Assembly: GCF_019049675.1 (NCBI RefSeq)
Contig: NZ_JAFMOW010000057.1
Coordinates: 1 to 64,000, forward strand
Direction: 5' to 3'
DNA length: 64,000 nucleotides
Source of the DNA: Rahnella bonaserana
Lineage (GTDB): Bacteria; Pseudomonadota; Gammaproteobacteria; Enterobacterales; Enterobacteriaceae
The notes under the pieces were generated by a model that saw nothing but the letters and a program-made list of their open reading frames with translations, did not search any database and was not told the origin of the DNA. The number at the start of each line of letters is the position of its first letter. Position 1 is the first letter of the stretch. The translations under genes were made by a program, and so were the position numbers. This document shows positions 17,749 through 25,714 of this stretch, one piece after another.

Positions 17749-18075
17749 ATGGTTATAGATACAGGCATGCGTGGCAATCCGATAAGTACAGACAATGAAG
17801 TTGGTAAGTCACATTCTAAAAAGGACATCTCGGCACAGATACATGATATTCAAGAGAAAATTTCAACTGTTCTCGAGCGTATTGCAGAAGGAGGTCTTTC
17901 AAAAGAAGAGCAAGCACTGCTGAAAGAGCAATTAGAGGCTCTTTATCAACAACTTGCGCAGTTACTGCAAAAACAAATGGAAGAAGGTGGTGATAAAAAG
18001 ACATCCGTCTCGGGGGAAACGGATAAAAAAATATCCGTAACCCCAAAACTGACAAAGATTGATGTCTTCGCCTGA
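17749..18075 (+). CDS. Small FlxA-like coiled-coil protein, phage cargo gene
   Basis: The 108-residue protein is hydrophilic with a central coiled coil (about residues 28-84: IHDIQEKISTVLERIAE, LLKEQLEALYQQLAQLLQ) and Lys/Thr-rich ends. The pattern resembles the FlxA-like family; its function in phages is unknown to me. It has its own strong AGGAGG ribosome site and lower GC than its neighbours, and lies between G and FI, where P2 carries the Z/fun conversion gene. A 10-bp GC-rich hairpin follows, separating it from FI. It may be a lysogenic conversion gene or a tail-linked accessory. Confidence 0.72.
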   Translation: MVIDTGMRGNPISTDNEVGKSHSKKDISAQIHDIQEKISTVLERIAEGGLSKEEQALLKEQLEALYQQLAQLLQKQMEEGGDKKTSVSGETDKKISVTPKLTKIDVFA

Positions 18076-18100
18076 CATGTTCTGAAGGTTTATTACCTCA

Positions 18101-18131
18101 GCCGTCTCCCTGTTATGGGCGGGGAGACGGC
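18101..18131. terminator. GC-rich hairpin between the FlxA-like gene and FI
   Basis: Perfect 10-bp arms GCCGTCTCCC and GGGAGACGGC with an 11-base loop. There is no T run after it, so it is a weak intrinsic terminator candidate or an mRNA stabiliser. It lies directly before the candidate Ogr site of FI. Confidence 0.5.
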
Positions 18132-18134
18132 CAC

Positions 18135-18155
18135 GTTGTGCCATTCCCCACACTC
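18135..18155 (+). promoter_or_regulatory. Candidate Ogr activator site for the FI-D operon
   Basis: Third copy of GTTGTGCCA, about 91 bases before the FI ATG, with CACAC in the place of the second half-site. The distance to the gene is similar to that of O (98) and V (67). Confidence 0.55.
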
Positions 18156-18225
18156 CCCTCCCGCCGTGCCTGCGCGTACACAACACGCGATGATTGATTG
18201 GCTTATTAATCACAGGAAAAACACC

Positions 18226-19395
18226 ATGGCTGATTATCATCACGGTGTGCGCGTTGTTGAAATCAATGACGGCACCCGCGTTATTTCCACCGTTTCCACC
18301 GCCATCATCGGGATGGTCTGCACCGCAGAAGACGCAGACGCGGCGACGTTCCCGCTGGATACGCCTGTACTCATTACCAACGTATTAACCGCCGCAGGCA
18401 AGGCCGGTAAAACCGGCACGCTCCGCGCCTCCCTGATGGCAATCGCCAACCAGGCAAAACCGGTTGTCGTCGTTGTTCGCGTCGCAGAGGGCGAAACCGA
18501 CGCGGAAACCACCTCAAACATCATCGGCGGTTCGGACGAAACCGGCATGTATACCGGGATGAAAGCTCTGCTGTCTGCGCAAACTGAACTCGGCGTAAAG
18601 CCGCGCATTCTCGGCGTGCCGGGGCTTGATAATCAGGAGGTCGCCACGGCGCTCGCTGCCGTCTGTCAGCAGCTGCGCGCCTTTGGCTACGTCAGCGCGT
18701 ATGGCTGCAAAACCGTGTCCGATGCCATCAAGTACCGCGACAATTTCAGCCAGCGTGAGCTGATGGTTGTCTGGCCTGATTTCGTGTACTGGAACACCAC
18801 CACCAATGCCAGCGATATCGCGCCCGCGACGGCTTACGCGCTCGGCCTGCGTGCCAAAATCGACGCCGAAACCGGCTGGCATAAAACGCTTTCAAACGTC
18901 GGCATCAACGGCGTCACCGGCCTGTCTGCCAGCGTGTACTGGGATTTGCAGACCACCGGCACCGATGCCGACCTGCTGAATCAGGCGTGCGTGACCACGC
19001 TTATCCGCAAAGACGGCTTTAAGTTTTGGGGGCAGCGCACCTGCTCTGACGATCCGCTGTTCCTGTTTGAGAACTACACCCGCACCGCGCAGGTACTGGC
19101 GGACACCATAGCAGAAGCGCACTTGTGGGCGATGGACAGGCCAATGACCCCGACGCTTATCAAAGACATGATTGCGGGCATTAACGCCAAGCTGCGCGAA
19201 ATGAAATCTGCCGGTCTGATCATTGATGGTTCCTGCTGGTATGACCCCGAAGCCAACACCGTCGAAACCCTGAAAGCGGGCAAGCTGTTCATTGATTACG
19301 ACTATACGCCGGTGCCGCCGCTGGAAGATTTAACCCTGCGTCAGCGCATCACCGATCAGTACCTGGCGACGTTCGCCACGTCCGTTAACAGCTAA
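18226..19395 (+). CDS. FI: Tail sheath protein (P2 gpFI family)
   Basis: The 389-residue product matches P2 gpFI from MADYHHGVRVVEINDGTRVIS to LRQRITDQYLATFATSVNS; CSDDPLFLFENYTRTAQV is a family landmark. It forms the contractile sheath. The ATG at 18226 corresponds to the P2 start and has AGGAAAA upstream; an in-frame start 37 codons earlier would cover the candidate promoter region and has no family support. FII follows after 13 bases. Confidence 0.95.
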   Translation: MADYHHGVRVVEINDGTRVISTVSTAIIGMVCTAEDADAATFPLDTPVLITNVLTAAGKAGKTGTLRASLMAIANQAKPVVVVVRVAEGETDAETTSNIIGGSDETGMYTGMKALLSAQTELGVKPRILGVPGLDNQEVATALAAVCQQLRAFGYVSAYGCKTVSDAIKYRDNFSQRELMVVWPDFVYWNTTTNASDIAPATAYALGLRAKIDAETGWHKTLSNVGINGVTGLSASVYWDLQTTGTDADLLNQACVTTLIRKDGFKFWGQRTCSDDPLFLFENYTRTAQVLADTIAEAHLWAMDRPMTPTLIKDMIAGINAKLREMKSAGLIIDGSCWYDPEANTVETLKAGKLFIDYDYTPVPPLEDLTLRQRITDQYLATFATSVNS

Positions 19396-19408
19396 GAGGC
19401 GCTAAAAC

Positions 19409-19918
19409 ATGGCACTGCCTAAGAAACTGAAATACCTGAACCTGTTTAACGACGGGAACAGCTACCTCGGCATGGTCAGCGCGCTGACGCTGCCAAAACT
19501 GACCCGCAAGCTGGAGAACTATCGCGGCGGCGGCATGACCGGTTCGGCTGCCATTGATTTCGGGCTGGACGACGACGCGCTGAGCTTTGAGTGGACGGTG
19601 GGCGGGCTGGATGAGCTGGTGTTGCAGCAGTGGGGCGCGGTCGATGCCGTGCCGCTGCGCTTTGCCGGTTCCTTCCAGCGTGACGACACCGGCGAAACCT
19701 CCGCCGTGGAAGTCACCATGCGCGGACGCCATAAAGAAATGGATTTTGGCGAGTACAAACAGGGTGAAGACACCGAAACCAAAATCACCACCCAATGCAC
19801 CTATTTCAAACTCACGATTGACGGCAAAGACGTGATTGAAGTCGATACCGTGAACATGGTGGAAATCGTCGGCGGCGTTGACCGCGTGGCGGAGCACCGC
19901 AAAAACATCGGCCTGTAA
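19409..19918 (+). CDS. FII: Tail tube protein (P2 gpFII family)
   Basis: The 169-residue protein is the P2 gpFII inner tube subunit: MALPKKLKYLNLFNDGNSYLG at the start and VEVTMRGRHKEMDFGEYKQG in the middle are conserved. It polymerises around the tape measure inside the sheath. An AGAGG ribosome site precedes the ATG. A perfect short hairpin lies just after the stop. Confidence 0.95.
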   Translation: MALPKKLKYLNLFNDGNSYLGMVSALTLPKLTRKLENYRGGGMTGSAAIDFGLDDDALSFEWTVGGLDELVLQQWGAVDAVPLRFAGSFQRDDTGETSAVEVTMRGRHKEMDFGEYKQGEDTETKITTQCTYFKLTIDGKDVIEVDTVNMVEIVGGVDRVAEHRKNIGL

Positions 19919-19928
19919 TCCGTAACCC

Positions 19929-19945
19929 GCGCCGGACTCCGGCGC
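19929..19945. repeat. Perfect 8-bp hairpin after FII
   Basis: Arms GCGCCGGA and TCCGGCGC with a one-base centre, 11 bases after the FII stop. There is no T run. It may lower transcription into E or protect the abundant sheath/tube mRNA from 3' decay. Confidence 0.5.
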
Positions 19946-19977
19946 AAAACCTCACCTTTTGAATAAGAGACACCGCT

Positions 19978-20259
19978 ATGTCAGAACAGACTGAAAACCT
20001 CGTTATCCTGGAAGAACCGATCAAGCGTGGCGATACCCTGATCACGCAGATTGAAATCATCAAACCGAACGCGGGACACCTGCGCGGGATTGGCCTGGCG
20101 GCGCTGGCGAATGCCGACGTTGACGCGCTGACCGTGATCCTGCCGCGCATTACCGTCCCGAACCTGACCACCCAGGACTGCAAAAGCCTGCACCTGCCCG
20201 ACCTGATTGCCATGGCGGGCAAGGTGATCGGTTTTTTATCGCCGAAATCGGAACAGTAA
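19978..20259 (+). CDS. E: Tail protein E (P2 gpE, tail assembly chaperone, short form)
   Basis: The 93-residue protein matches P2 gpE and is the normal-frame product of the E/E' pair, equivalent to lambda gpG. It contains the slippery sequence near its 3' end, so a fraction of ribosomes make E'. Such proteins coat the tape measure during tail assembly and are absent from the finished tail. Confidence 0.93.
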   Translation: MSEQTENLVILEEPIKRGDTLITQIEIIKPNAGHLRGIGLAALANADVDALTVILPRITVPNLTTQDCKSLHLPDLIAMAGKVIGFLSPKSEQ

Positions 20260-20414
20260 AACTTCCGGCGGCACTGACCGTTGATGACCTGATGGCGGAC
20301 GTGGCGGTGATTTTTCACTGGCCGCCGTCAGAACTGAACCCGATGACGCTGACCGAGCTGCTGGTGTGGCGTCATAAGGCCATGCAGCGCAGCGGAGCCA
20401 CCGACAGTGAGTAA
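19978..20414 (+). CDS. E': Tail chaperone extension E' (E/E' made by -1 frameshift)
   Basis: At 20232-20238 the frame reads T TTT TTA, a classical -1 slippery heptamer. Shifting there continues through IAEIGTVKLPAALTVDDL and VIFHWPPSELNPMTLTELLVW to a stop at 20412-20414, a good match to the P2 E' extension, which has no start of its own. The product (about 145 residues) is the equivalent of lambda gpGT. The T start lies inside its last codons. Confidence 0.9.
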
Positions 20415-22884
20415 CGTAAAGTTAGAGGTGTTGTTAAAGGCGGTTGACCAGGCGACCCGCCCGTTTAAAGCGGTGCAGAACGCCAGTAAGGCGCTGTCCG
20501 GAGATATTCGCAATTCACAGAACACGCTCAAAGACCTGAACGCTCAGGCCGGAAAGATTGACGGTTTCAGGAAATCCAGCGCGCAGCTTGCCGTCACTGG
20601 TCAGAAACTCAAAGACGCCAAAGCGGAAGCGGCGGCGCTGGCTATCCAGTTCAAAAACACCGCCAACCCGACCCGCGCCCAGGCGCAGGCCATGGAGTCC
20701 GCGAAGCGCACCGCCGCGCAGTTGCAGACCCAGTTCAACGGGCTGCGGCAGTCGGTGCAGCGTCAGCGCACGGAACTCAGCCAGGCGGGCATCAGCACGC
20801 GCACGCTGTCTGACTCTGAGCGCCGCCTGAAAACCTCCATCAGTGAAACCACCGCACAGCTCAACCGGCAGCGTGAATCCCTGGCACGCGTCAGCGCGCA
20901 GCAGGCCAAACTCAACGCGGTGAAAGGCCGGTATCAGGCGGGTAAACAATTCGCCGGTAGCGTGACGGGTGCGGGGGCTGCGGGCGTCGGGATTGCGACG
21001 GCGGGCACGGTAGCCGGTGCCGGGATGCTCAAGCCCGGATATGACTTTGCCCTGAAAAACTCAGAGTTACAGGCGACGTTAGGATTAGAAAAAGACTCTG
21101 CCGATATGACCGCGCTGCGCACCCAGGCGCGGCAGCTCGGCGATAACACCGCCGCGTCTGCCGATGATGCCGCCGCCGCGCAAATCATTGTCGCCAAATC
21201 CGGCGCGGACAAGGACGGCATTCTGGCGGCGACGCCGACCATCCTGAATTTGTCCCTGGCAAACAAGCGCACCATGGAGGAGAACGCCACCCTGCTGATG
21301 GGCGTGAAATCCGCGTTTGGCATGACCAATGACACCGTGGCGCACATCGGCGACGTGCTTTCAACGGCAATGAATAAATCTGCCGCCACCTTTGACGGGC
21401 TGTCAGACACCATGACCTATGCCGCGCCGGTGGCAAAACAGGCCGGTATCAGCGTCGAAGAAACTGCCGCGATGGCTGCCGCCCTGGCGGATGCCAAAAT
21501 CACCGGTTCAATGGCGGGTACGGGCAGTCGCGCTGTCATTACCCGCTTACAGGCACCCACGGGCACCGCAGCGGCGGCGCTGGGTGAGCTGAAGGTGAAA
21601 ACGGCGGACAAGAAAGGCAACATGCGCCCGCTGTTTACCATCCTGAAAGAAATGCAAAAGAGCTTTGAGAAAAACAAGCTCGGCACATCGCAGCGTGCGC
21701 AGTACATGAAAGCCATCTTTGGGGAGGAAGCCAGCTCGGCGGCGGCTGTACTAATGACAGGTGCCTCCTCCGGCAAGCTTGATGAACTCACCAGGGCGCT
21801 GAAAACCTCGGACGGGAAAACAGAGGAACTGGTCAAGACTATGCAGGACAACCTCGGCGGCGACTTTAAGGAATTTCAGTCAGCTTATGAGGCCGTCGGC
21901 ACCGACCTGTTCGATCAGCAGGATTCATCCCTGCGCAAACTGGTGCAAACCGCCACCGGCTACGTGCTGAAACTCGATAAGTGGGTTGTGAACAATAAAG
22001 CCCTGGCGACGACGCTCGGCAAAATTGCGGGCGGTGCGCTGCTGATTATCGGCGCGCTCGGCGTGTTTGGCCTGGTGGCGGGGCCGGTTATTGGCGGTAT
22101 CAATCTGATTATTGCCGCTGCCAGTATGCTCTGGACAATGCTCGGCACCATGGGCGCTGCCCTTGCCACCGTCATCGGCGGCCTGACGTGGCCGATTGTT
22201 GCCGTCGGCGTTGCGATTGTCGCCGGTGCGTTGCTTATCAGGAAATACTGGGAGCCGATCAGCGCCTTCTTTGCGGGAGTGATTGAAGGGCTCGGCATTG
22301 CGTTCGCGCCGGTGAAGGAACTGTTTGCGCCGCTCAAGCCGGTGTTTGACTGGCTGGGCGACAAACTAAAAATGGTCTGGCAGTGGTTCAAAGACCTGAT
22401 TGAACCGGTGAAATCCACGCAGGACACGCTGAACAACTGCAAGGACACAGGCGTGATGTTCGGGCAGGCCATCGCCAACGCGCTGACCGCGCCGTTACAG
22501 GCGTTTAATAAACTGCGTTCGGGCGTGGACTGGCTGCTGGAAAAGCTCGGCATCATCAAGGATGAATCCGCAGATATTGATAAAACGGCGGACAAGGCTG
22601 ACCGGCGTTCGAAACAATCCGGCGACGGGGATCCGCAAGCGCATCCGCTGGATAACCCCGCGCCTGTCACCCCGCCACCGTCGGGCGGCCTGCCGGGCGG
22701 CGGTTACACGCCGGTATCTGTCGGCGGCGGGCGCAGCTATATCGACCGCAGCACGCACCATTACACCATTGCCGCCGGTGCCGGTTTAGGCGTCCAGGAT
22801 ACCAGTCGTCAGATCCGCGCCGAGCTGGAAGCCCGTGACCGCGCCCGCGCCGCACAGCAACGTTCCCGCATGGATAATGATTAA
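20407..22884 (+). CDS. T: Tail tape measure protein (P2 gpT family)
   Basis: The 825-residue protein sets tail length and may form a DNA channel in the host membrane. Residues 1-190 are a long coiled coil (many Lys, Gln, Ala). A phage-related minor tail core follows (TQARQLGDNTAASADDAAAAQIIVAKSG, about 236-263), then hydrophobic segments (about 535-620) and a Gly/Pro-rich tail. The start is GTG overlapping the end of E'; there is no better in-frame ATG nearby and P2 T starts at the same point. Confidence 0.93.
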   Translation: MSNVKLEVLLKAVDQATRPFKAVQNASKALSGDIRNSQNTLKDLNAQAGKIDGFRKSSAQLAVTGQKLKDAKAEAAALAIQFKNTANPTRAQAQAMESAKRTAAQLQTQFNGLRQSVQRQRTELSQAGISTRTLSDSERRLKTSISETTAQLNRQRESLARVSAQQAKLNAVKGRYQAGKQFAGSVTGAGAAGVGIATAGTVAGAGMLKPGYDFALKNSELQATLGLEKDSADMTALRTQARQLGDNTAASADDAAAAQIIVAKSGADKDGILAATPTILNLSLANKRTMEENATLLMGVKSAFGMTNDTVAHIGDVLSTAMNKSAATFDGLSDTMTYAAPVAKQAGISVEETAAMAAALADAKITGSMAGTGSRAVITRLQAPTGTAAAALGELKVKTADKKGNMRPLFTILKEMQKSFEKNKLGTSQRAQYMKAIFGEEASSAAAVLMTGASSGKLDELTRALKTSDGKTEELVKTMQDNLGGDFKEFQSAYEAVGTDLFDQQDSSLRKLVQTATGYVLKLDKWVVNNKALATTLGKIAGGALLIIGALGVFGLVAGPVIGGINLIIAAASMLWTMLGTMGAALATVIGGLTWPIVAVGVAIVAGALLIRKYWEPISAFFAGVIEGLGIAFAPVKELFAPLKPVFDWLGDKLKMVWQWFKDLIEPVKSTQDTLNNCKDTGVMFGQAIANALTAPLQAFNKLRSGVDWLLEKLGIIKDESADIDKTADKADRRSKQSGDGDPQAHPLDNPAPVTPPPSGGLPGGGYTPVSVGGGRSYIDRSTHHYTIAAGAGLGVQDTSRQIRAELEARDRARAAQQRSRMDND

Positions 22885-22896
22885 GGAGATATCCGC

Positions 22897-23367
22897 ATGA
22901 TGTTAACGCTCGGGCTGTTTGTGTTTCAGTTGCAGACCGTCCCTTACCAAAGTTTGCAGCGGGACGTCGATTACCGCTGGCCTGCAAATAACCGCGTCGG
23001 CCTGCGTCCGCTGCCGCAGTTCCTTGGCGTGAATGAGGAGAAAATTACCCTGTCCGGCGTGCTGATGCCGGAAATCACCGGCGGAAAATTGTCGCTGATG
23101 GCACTCAACCTGATGGCCGACAAGGGCAAGGCGTGGCCTCTGCTGGAAGGCAGCGGCACCATATACGGGATGTTCGTGGTGAACAGCGTCAGCGAAACCC
23201 ACACGGAACATTTTTCCAACGGTGCCGCCCGCCGGATTGAGTTCACGCTGACGCTGACCCGCGTAGATGAATCTCTGGCCTCGATGTTCGGCGATATGAA
23301 AGCGCAGGCCGACGGGTTGCTCAATCAGGCCGGTGGTTTAACCGGTCAGCTGGGAGGGCTGCTGTGA
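22897..23367 (+). CDS. U: Tail protein U (P2 gpU family)
   Basis: The 156-residue protein has the P2 gpU signature: LGLFVFQLQTVPYQSLQRDVDYRWPANNRVG at the start (given here only as landmark residues 5-35) and LMADKGKAWPLLEGSG in the middle. It acts at the tail tip or terminator during assembly. GGAGAT precedes the ATG. A second ATG one codon later is an equal alternative. It overlaps D by 4 bases. Confidence 0.92.
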   Translation: MMLTLGLFVFQLQTVPYQSLQRDVDYRWPANNRVGLRPLPQFLGVNEEKITLSGVLMPEITGGKLSLMALNLMADKGKAWPLLEGSGTIYGMFVVNSVSETHTEHFSNGAARRIEFTLTLTRVDESLASMFGDMKAQADGLLNQAGGLTGQLGGLL

Positions 23368-24524
23368 TTACAGATATGACCATCGGAGCCGGTGCGCAGT
23401 TTGCGCCGGACTTCACGGTGACCGTCGGCGGCAAAGACATCACCCAGGACGTCAGCAACCGGCTGATCTCGCTGACGCTCACAGATAATCGTGGCTTTGA
23501 GGCTGACCAGCTCGACATTGAGCTGAGCGACACGGACGGCCTGCTGGACATGCCGCCACGCGGCGCGGTGATTAATATCGCGCTCGGCTGGAAAGGTCAG
23601 GCACTGACGAACAAAGGCGACTTTACCGTGGATGAGGTAGAGCATCGCGGCACGCCGGACACGCTGACCATCCGCGCCCGCAGTGCGGACTATCGCGGCA
23701 GCCTGAATTCCCGCCGCGACAGCTCCTATCACGACACGACGCTGGAAGCGGTGGTGTCCGCCGTGGCGGCGCGCAACAACCTCAAACCCGCGATTGCTGA
23801 ACCTTTCAGGGGCGTGCCGGTGTCGCACATCGACCAGACCCAGGAAACGGACGCGAAATTTATCACGCGCCTGGCGGAGCTGAACGGCGCGGTTGTCGCC
23901 ATCAAGGCGGGCAGCCTGCTGTTTATCAAGCCTGGTGCGGCAAAGACTGCCAGCGGGAAACCCATCCCGCAGATGACGATTATCCGCAGCGACGGCGACG
24001 GGCACACGTTTAATATCGCTGACCGTGGAGCCTATACCGGCGTATCGGCAAGCTGGCTGCATACCAAAGACCCGAAGCCGAAAAAGGTGAAGGTACAGCG
24101 CAAACCGAAAGTGCAGTACCTGCGCGCCCTGCAACATCCGAAGGCAAAGAAGACCAGCGCGAAGGTGCAGAAAACGCCGGAGGCTAAGGAAGGGGATTAT
24201 CTGGCGGGCAGTGATGAAAACGTGTTTGCGCTCACCACCATCTACGCCACGCAAAAGGCCGCCATGCGGGCAGCCCAGGCGAAGTGGGACAAACTCCAGC
24301 GCGGTGTTGCGGAGTTCTCGATCTCTCTGGCTCGCGGACGGGCTGATTTATTCCCTGAGACGCCGGTGAGGGTGTCCGGATTTAAATCCGTGATCGACGC
24401 GCAGCCCTGGATAATCAGCAAGGTGACGCACAGCCTGGGCGGCAGTGGCTTTGTGACGGTGCTGAATCTGGAGGTATTGTTGTCGGATGTGAGTTATGAG
24501 GCGAGCGGGGGCGATAGCTTGTGA
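23364..24524 (+). CDS. D: Tail protein D, baseplate hub (P2 gpD family)
   Basis: The 386-residue protein matches P2 gpD, the gp27-like hub: SLTLTDNRGFEADQLDIELSD near the start, EVEHRGTPDTLTIRARSADYRG, HIDQTQETDAKFITRLAE and the basic linker near residues 235-265 (KPKKVKVQRKPK). The GTG at 23364 lies within the end of U (GTGATTACA) and follows GGGAGGG; the internal ATG four codons later is an alternative. It is the last gene of the FI operon. Confidence 0.94.
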   Translation: MITDMTIGAGAQFAPDFTVTVGGKDITQDVSNRLISLTLTDNRGFEADQLDIELSDTDGLLDMPPRGAVINIALGWKGQALTNKGDFTVDEVEHRGTPDTLTIRARSADYRGSLNSRRDSSYHDTTLEAVVSAVAARNNLKPAIAEPFRGVPVSHIDQTQETDAKFITRLAELNGAVVAIKAGSLLFIKPGAAKTASGKPIPQMTIIRSDGDGHTFNIADRGAYTGVSASWLHTKDPKPKKVKVQRKPKVQYLRALQHPKAKKTSAKVQKTPEAKEGDYLAGSDENVFALTTIYATQKAAMRAAQAKWDKLQRGVAEFSISLARGRADLFPETPVRVSGFKSVIDAQPWIISKVTHSLGGSGFVTVLNLEVLLSDVSYEASGGDSL

Positions 24525-24565
24525 ATGATGAATGCACAGTTTCTTTATGAGTTTCTAAAAATTAT

Positions 24566-24724
24566 TCAGAAACAATAAAATAACCTAATTACTTCAGGGA
24601 AGAGTACGTATATAAGAAGGCAAACCCATACAGCCTTCATAAACCAACGGGCACGACGCCAGATATAGCGTTCCCTTTCGTCAGCGTCACGGATCGCGCT
24701 TTGTATATCGTCCTGATTTGTCAT
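24566..24724 (-). CDS. Small membrane protein between D and ogr
   Basis: The 52-residue product has a charged N-terminal part (MTNQDDIQSAIRDADERERYIWRRAR) and one membrane helix (about residues 28-47). I chose MTNQDD because AAGG lies nine bases before it; 14 more codons are open upstream. It is transcribed against the late genes and head-to-head with ogr, so it may be expressed in the lysogen. The function is unknown. Confidence 0.55.
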   Translation of the reverse strand: MTNQDDIQSAIRDADERERYIWRRARWFMKAVWVCLLIYVLFPEVIRLFYCF

Positions 24725-24843
24725 CTCGTCTGCCTTGTGGAATTTGTCACCTGTAATGTAAAACACTGTAATCCCGGATGTATGTTTTGAGCAATAACAT
24801 ACAATGATTGTATCTGATTAAAAATGATTATATGGTGATTATT

Positions 24844-25065
24844 ATGATGCACTGCCCGAAATGCCAACACGCAGCACACGCCCGATCCAGTCGTTATCTG
24901 AGCATCAATACCAAAGAACGTTATCACCAGTGTCAGAATATCAATTGCAGTTGCACGTTCAAAACTCATGAAACGATCGCCGATATAATTGTTGAGCCAA
25001 GCACAGTACATGCTGTTCAGTTGCACCCGGATAAGCACAGCCAACAGTCGCTGCAAATGCACTGA
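24844..25065 (+). CDS. ogr: Late gene transcription activator (Ogr/Delta zinc finger family)
   Basis: The 73-residue protein is close to P2 Ogr (72 residues): it begins MMHCPKCQHAAHARSSRY and has KERYHQCQNINCSCTF, giving the Cys4 zinc site (C5, C8 and the CQNINC pair). Ogr binds upstream of late promoters and contacts the RNA polymerase alpha subunit. Its likely targets are the three GTTGTGCCA sites in this window. I took the first ATG of the pair because it aligns with MFHCP of P2. Confidence 0.92.
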   Translation: MMHCPKCQHAAHARSSRYLSINTKERYHQCQNINCSCTFKTHETIADIIVEPSTVHAVQLHPDKHSQQSLQMH

Positions 25066-25129
25066 AAAGATCAAGCAATTCACATGTTAATAATTAAATA
25101 TCTATGTATGATTATTTTATTCACCTCTA

Positions 25130-25162
25130 ATTATAAAGGGCGCAATATGCGTCCTTTATAAT
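25130..25162. terminator. Strong 14-bp inverted repeat after ogr
   Basis: ATTATAAAGG and CCTTTATAAT flank a GCGC/GCGT core with a 5-base loop, giving a 14-bp stem with one G-T pair. It lies between the converging ogr and zinc-ribbon genes, so it probably ends transcription from both sides, although neither side has a clear T run. Confidence 0.6.
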
Positions 25163-25186
25163 CAGACTAAGGATGGTTTTAGAATA

Positions 25187-25714
25187 TTATACCATTCTCA
25201 GGGATATGGAGATTGCGATAAACGGCAAATACCAAAACCAAAGAAGCAATATTATAAATAATAGCCCGCAAGAAGTTGGCTTTCCAGCATCGCTATTTTT
25301 CGATTTATGCTTTTTGATAAATATAAGCAGCAGCAATAGATCGATAGCAACCAATATTGCCAACGGCGCAAAAGGGGCAAGGCTAGCGAAGCTATTGCTA
25401 AAGTAAATTAGGAATCTTGTTGAAAGGAATATCTTGTAAGCCAAAATCACGATAAGTAAAAAAGGTGTCCATTTGGCATAGATAAAACCTTTGAAAATTT
25501 TATCTAAACCGCTTGGGGTACCAGAACTGACTCCGCTGCCATAACTAGCAGAGGGCCTGAAATATTGTTGATTACTTGCAGGAGTCGAAGAATAGGTTTC
25601 ACTTTTTTCATATGCTCCCTGGTTGTCATGGCGATGATAATCTCGCTCTTTTTCCTCGCAAGCTGGGCAGTAATTGTTTTGAATGGTTTGGAAACACTTT
25701 GGGCAAGTATCCAT
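25187..25714 (-). CDS. Zinc-ribbon membrane protein of unknown function
   Basis: The 175-residue protein starts MDTCPKCFQTIQNNYCPACEE, a double CxxC zinc ribbon (C4, C7, C16, C19), then a hydrophilic Ser/Tyr/Gly-rich linker (residues 25-72), then three hydrophobic segments (about 80-100, 108-130, 148-172). I do not recognise a named family. AAGGAAAA precedes the ATG. It lies in AT-rich DNA between ogr and int and is probably lysogenic cargo of the prophage, or a leftover of another element at the same site. Confidence 0.7.
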   Translation of the reverse strand: MDTCPKCFQTIQNNYCPACEEKERDYHRHDNQGAYEKSETYSSTPASNQQYFRPSASYGSGVSSGTPSGLDKIFKGFIYAKWTPFLLIVILAYKIFLSTRFLIYFSNSFASLAPFAPLAILVAIDLLLLLIFIKKHKSKNSDAGKPTSCGLLFIILLLWFWYLPFIAISISLRMV

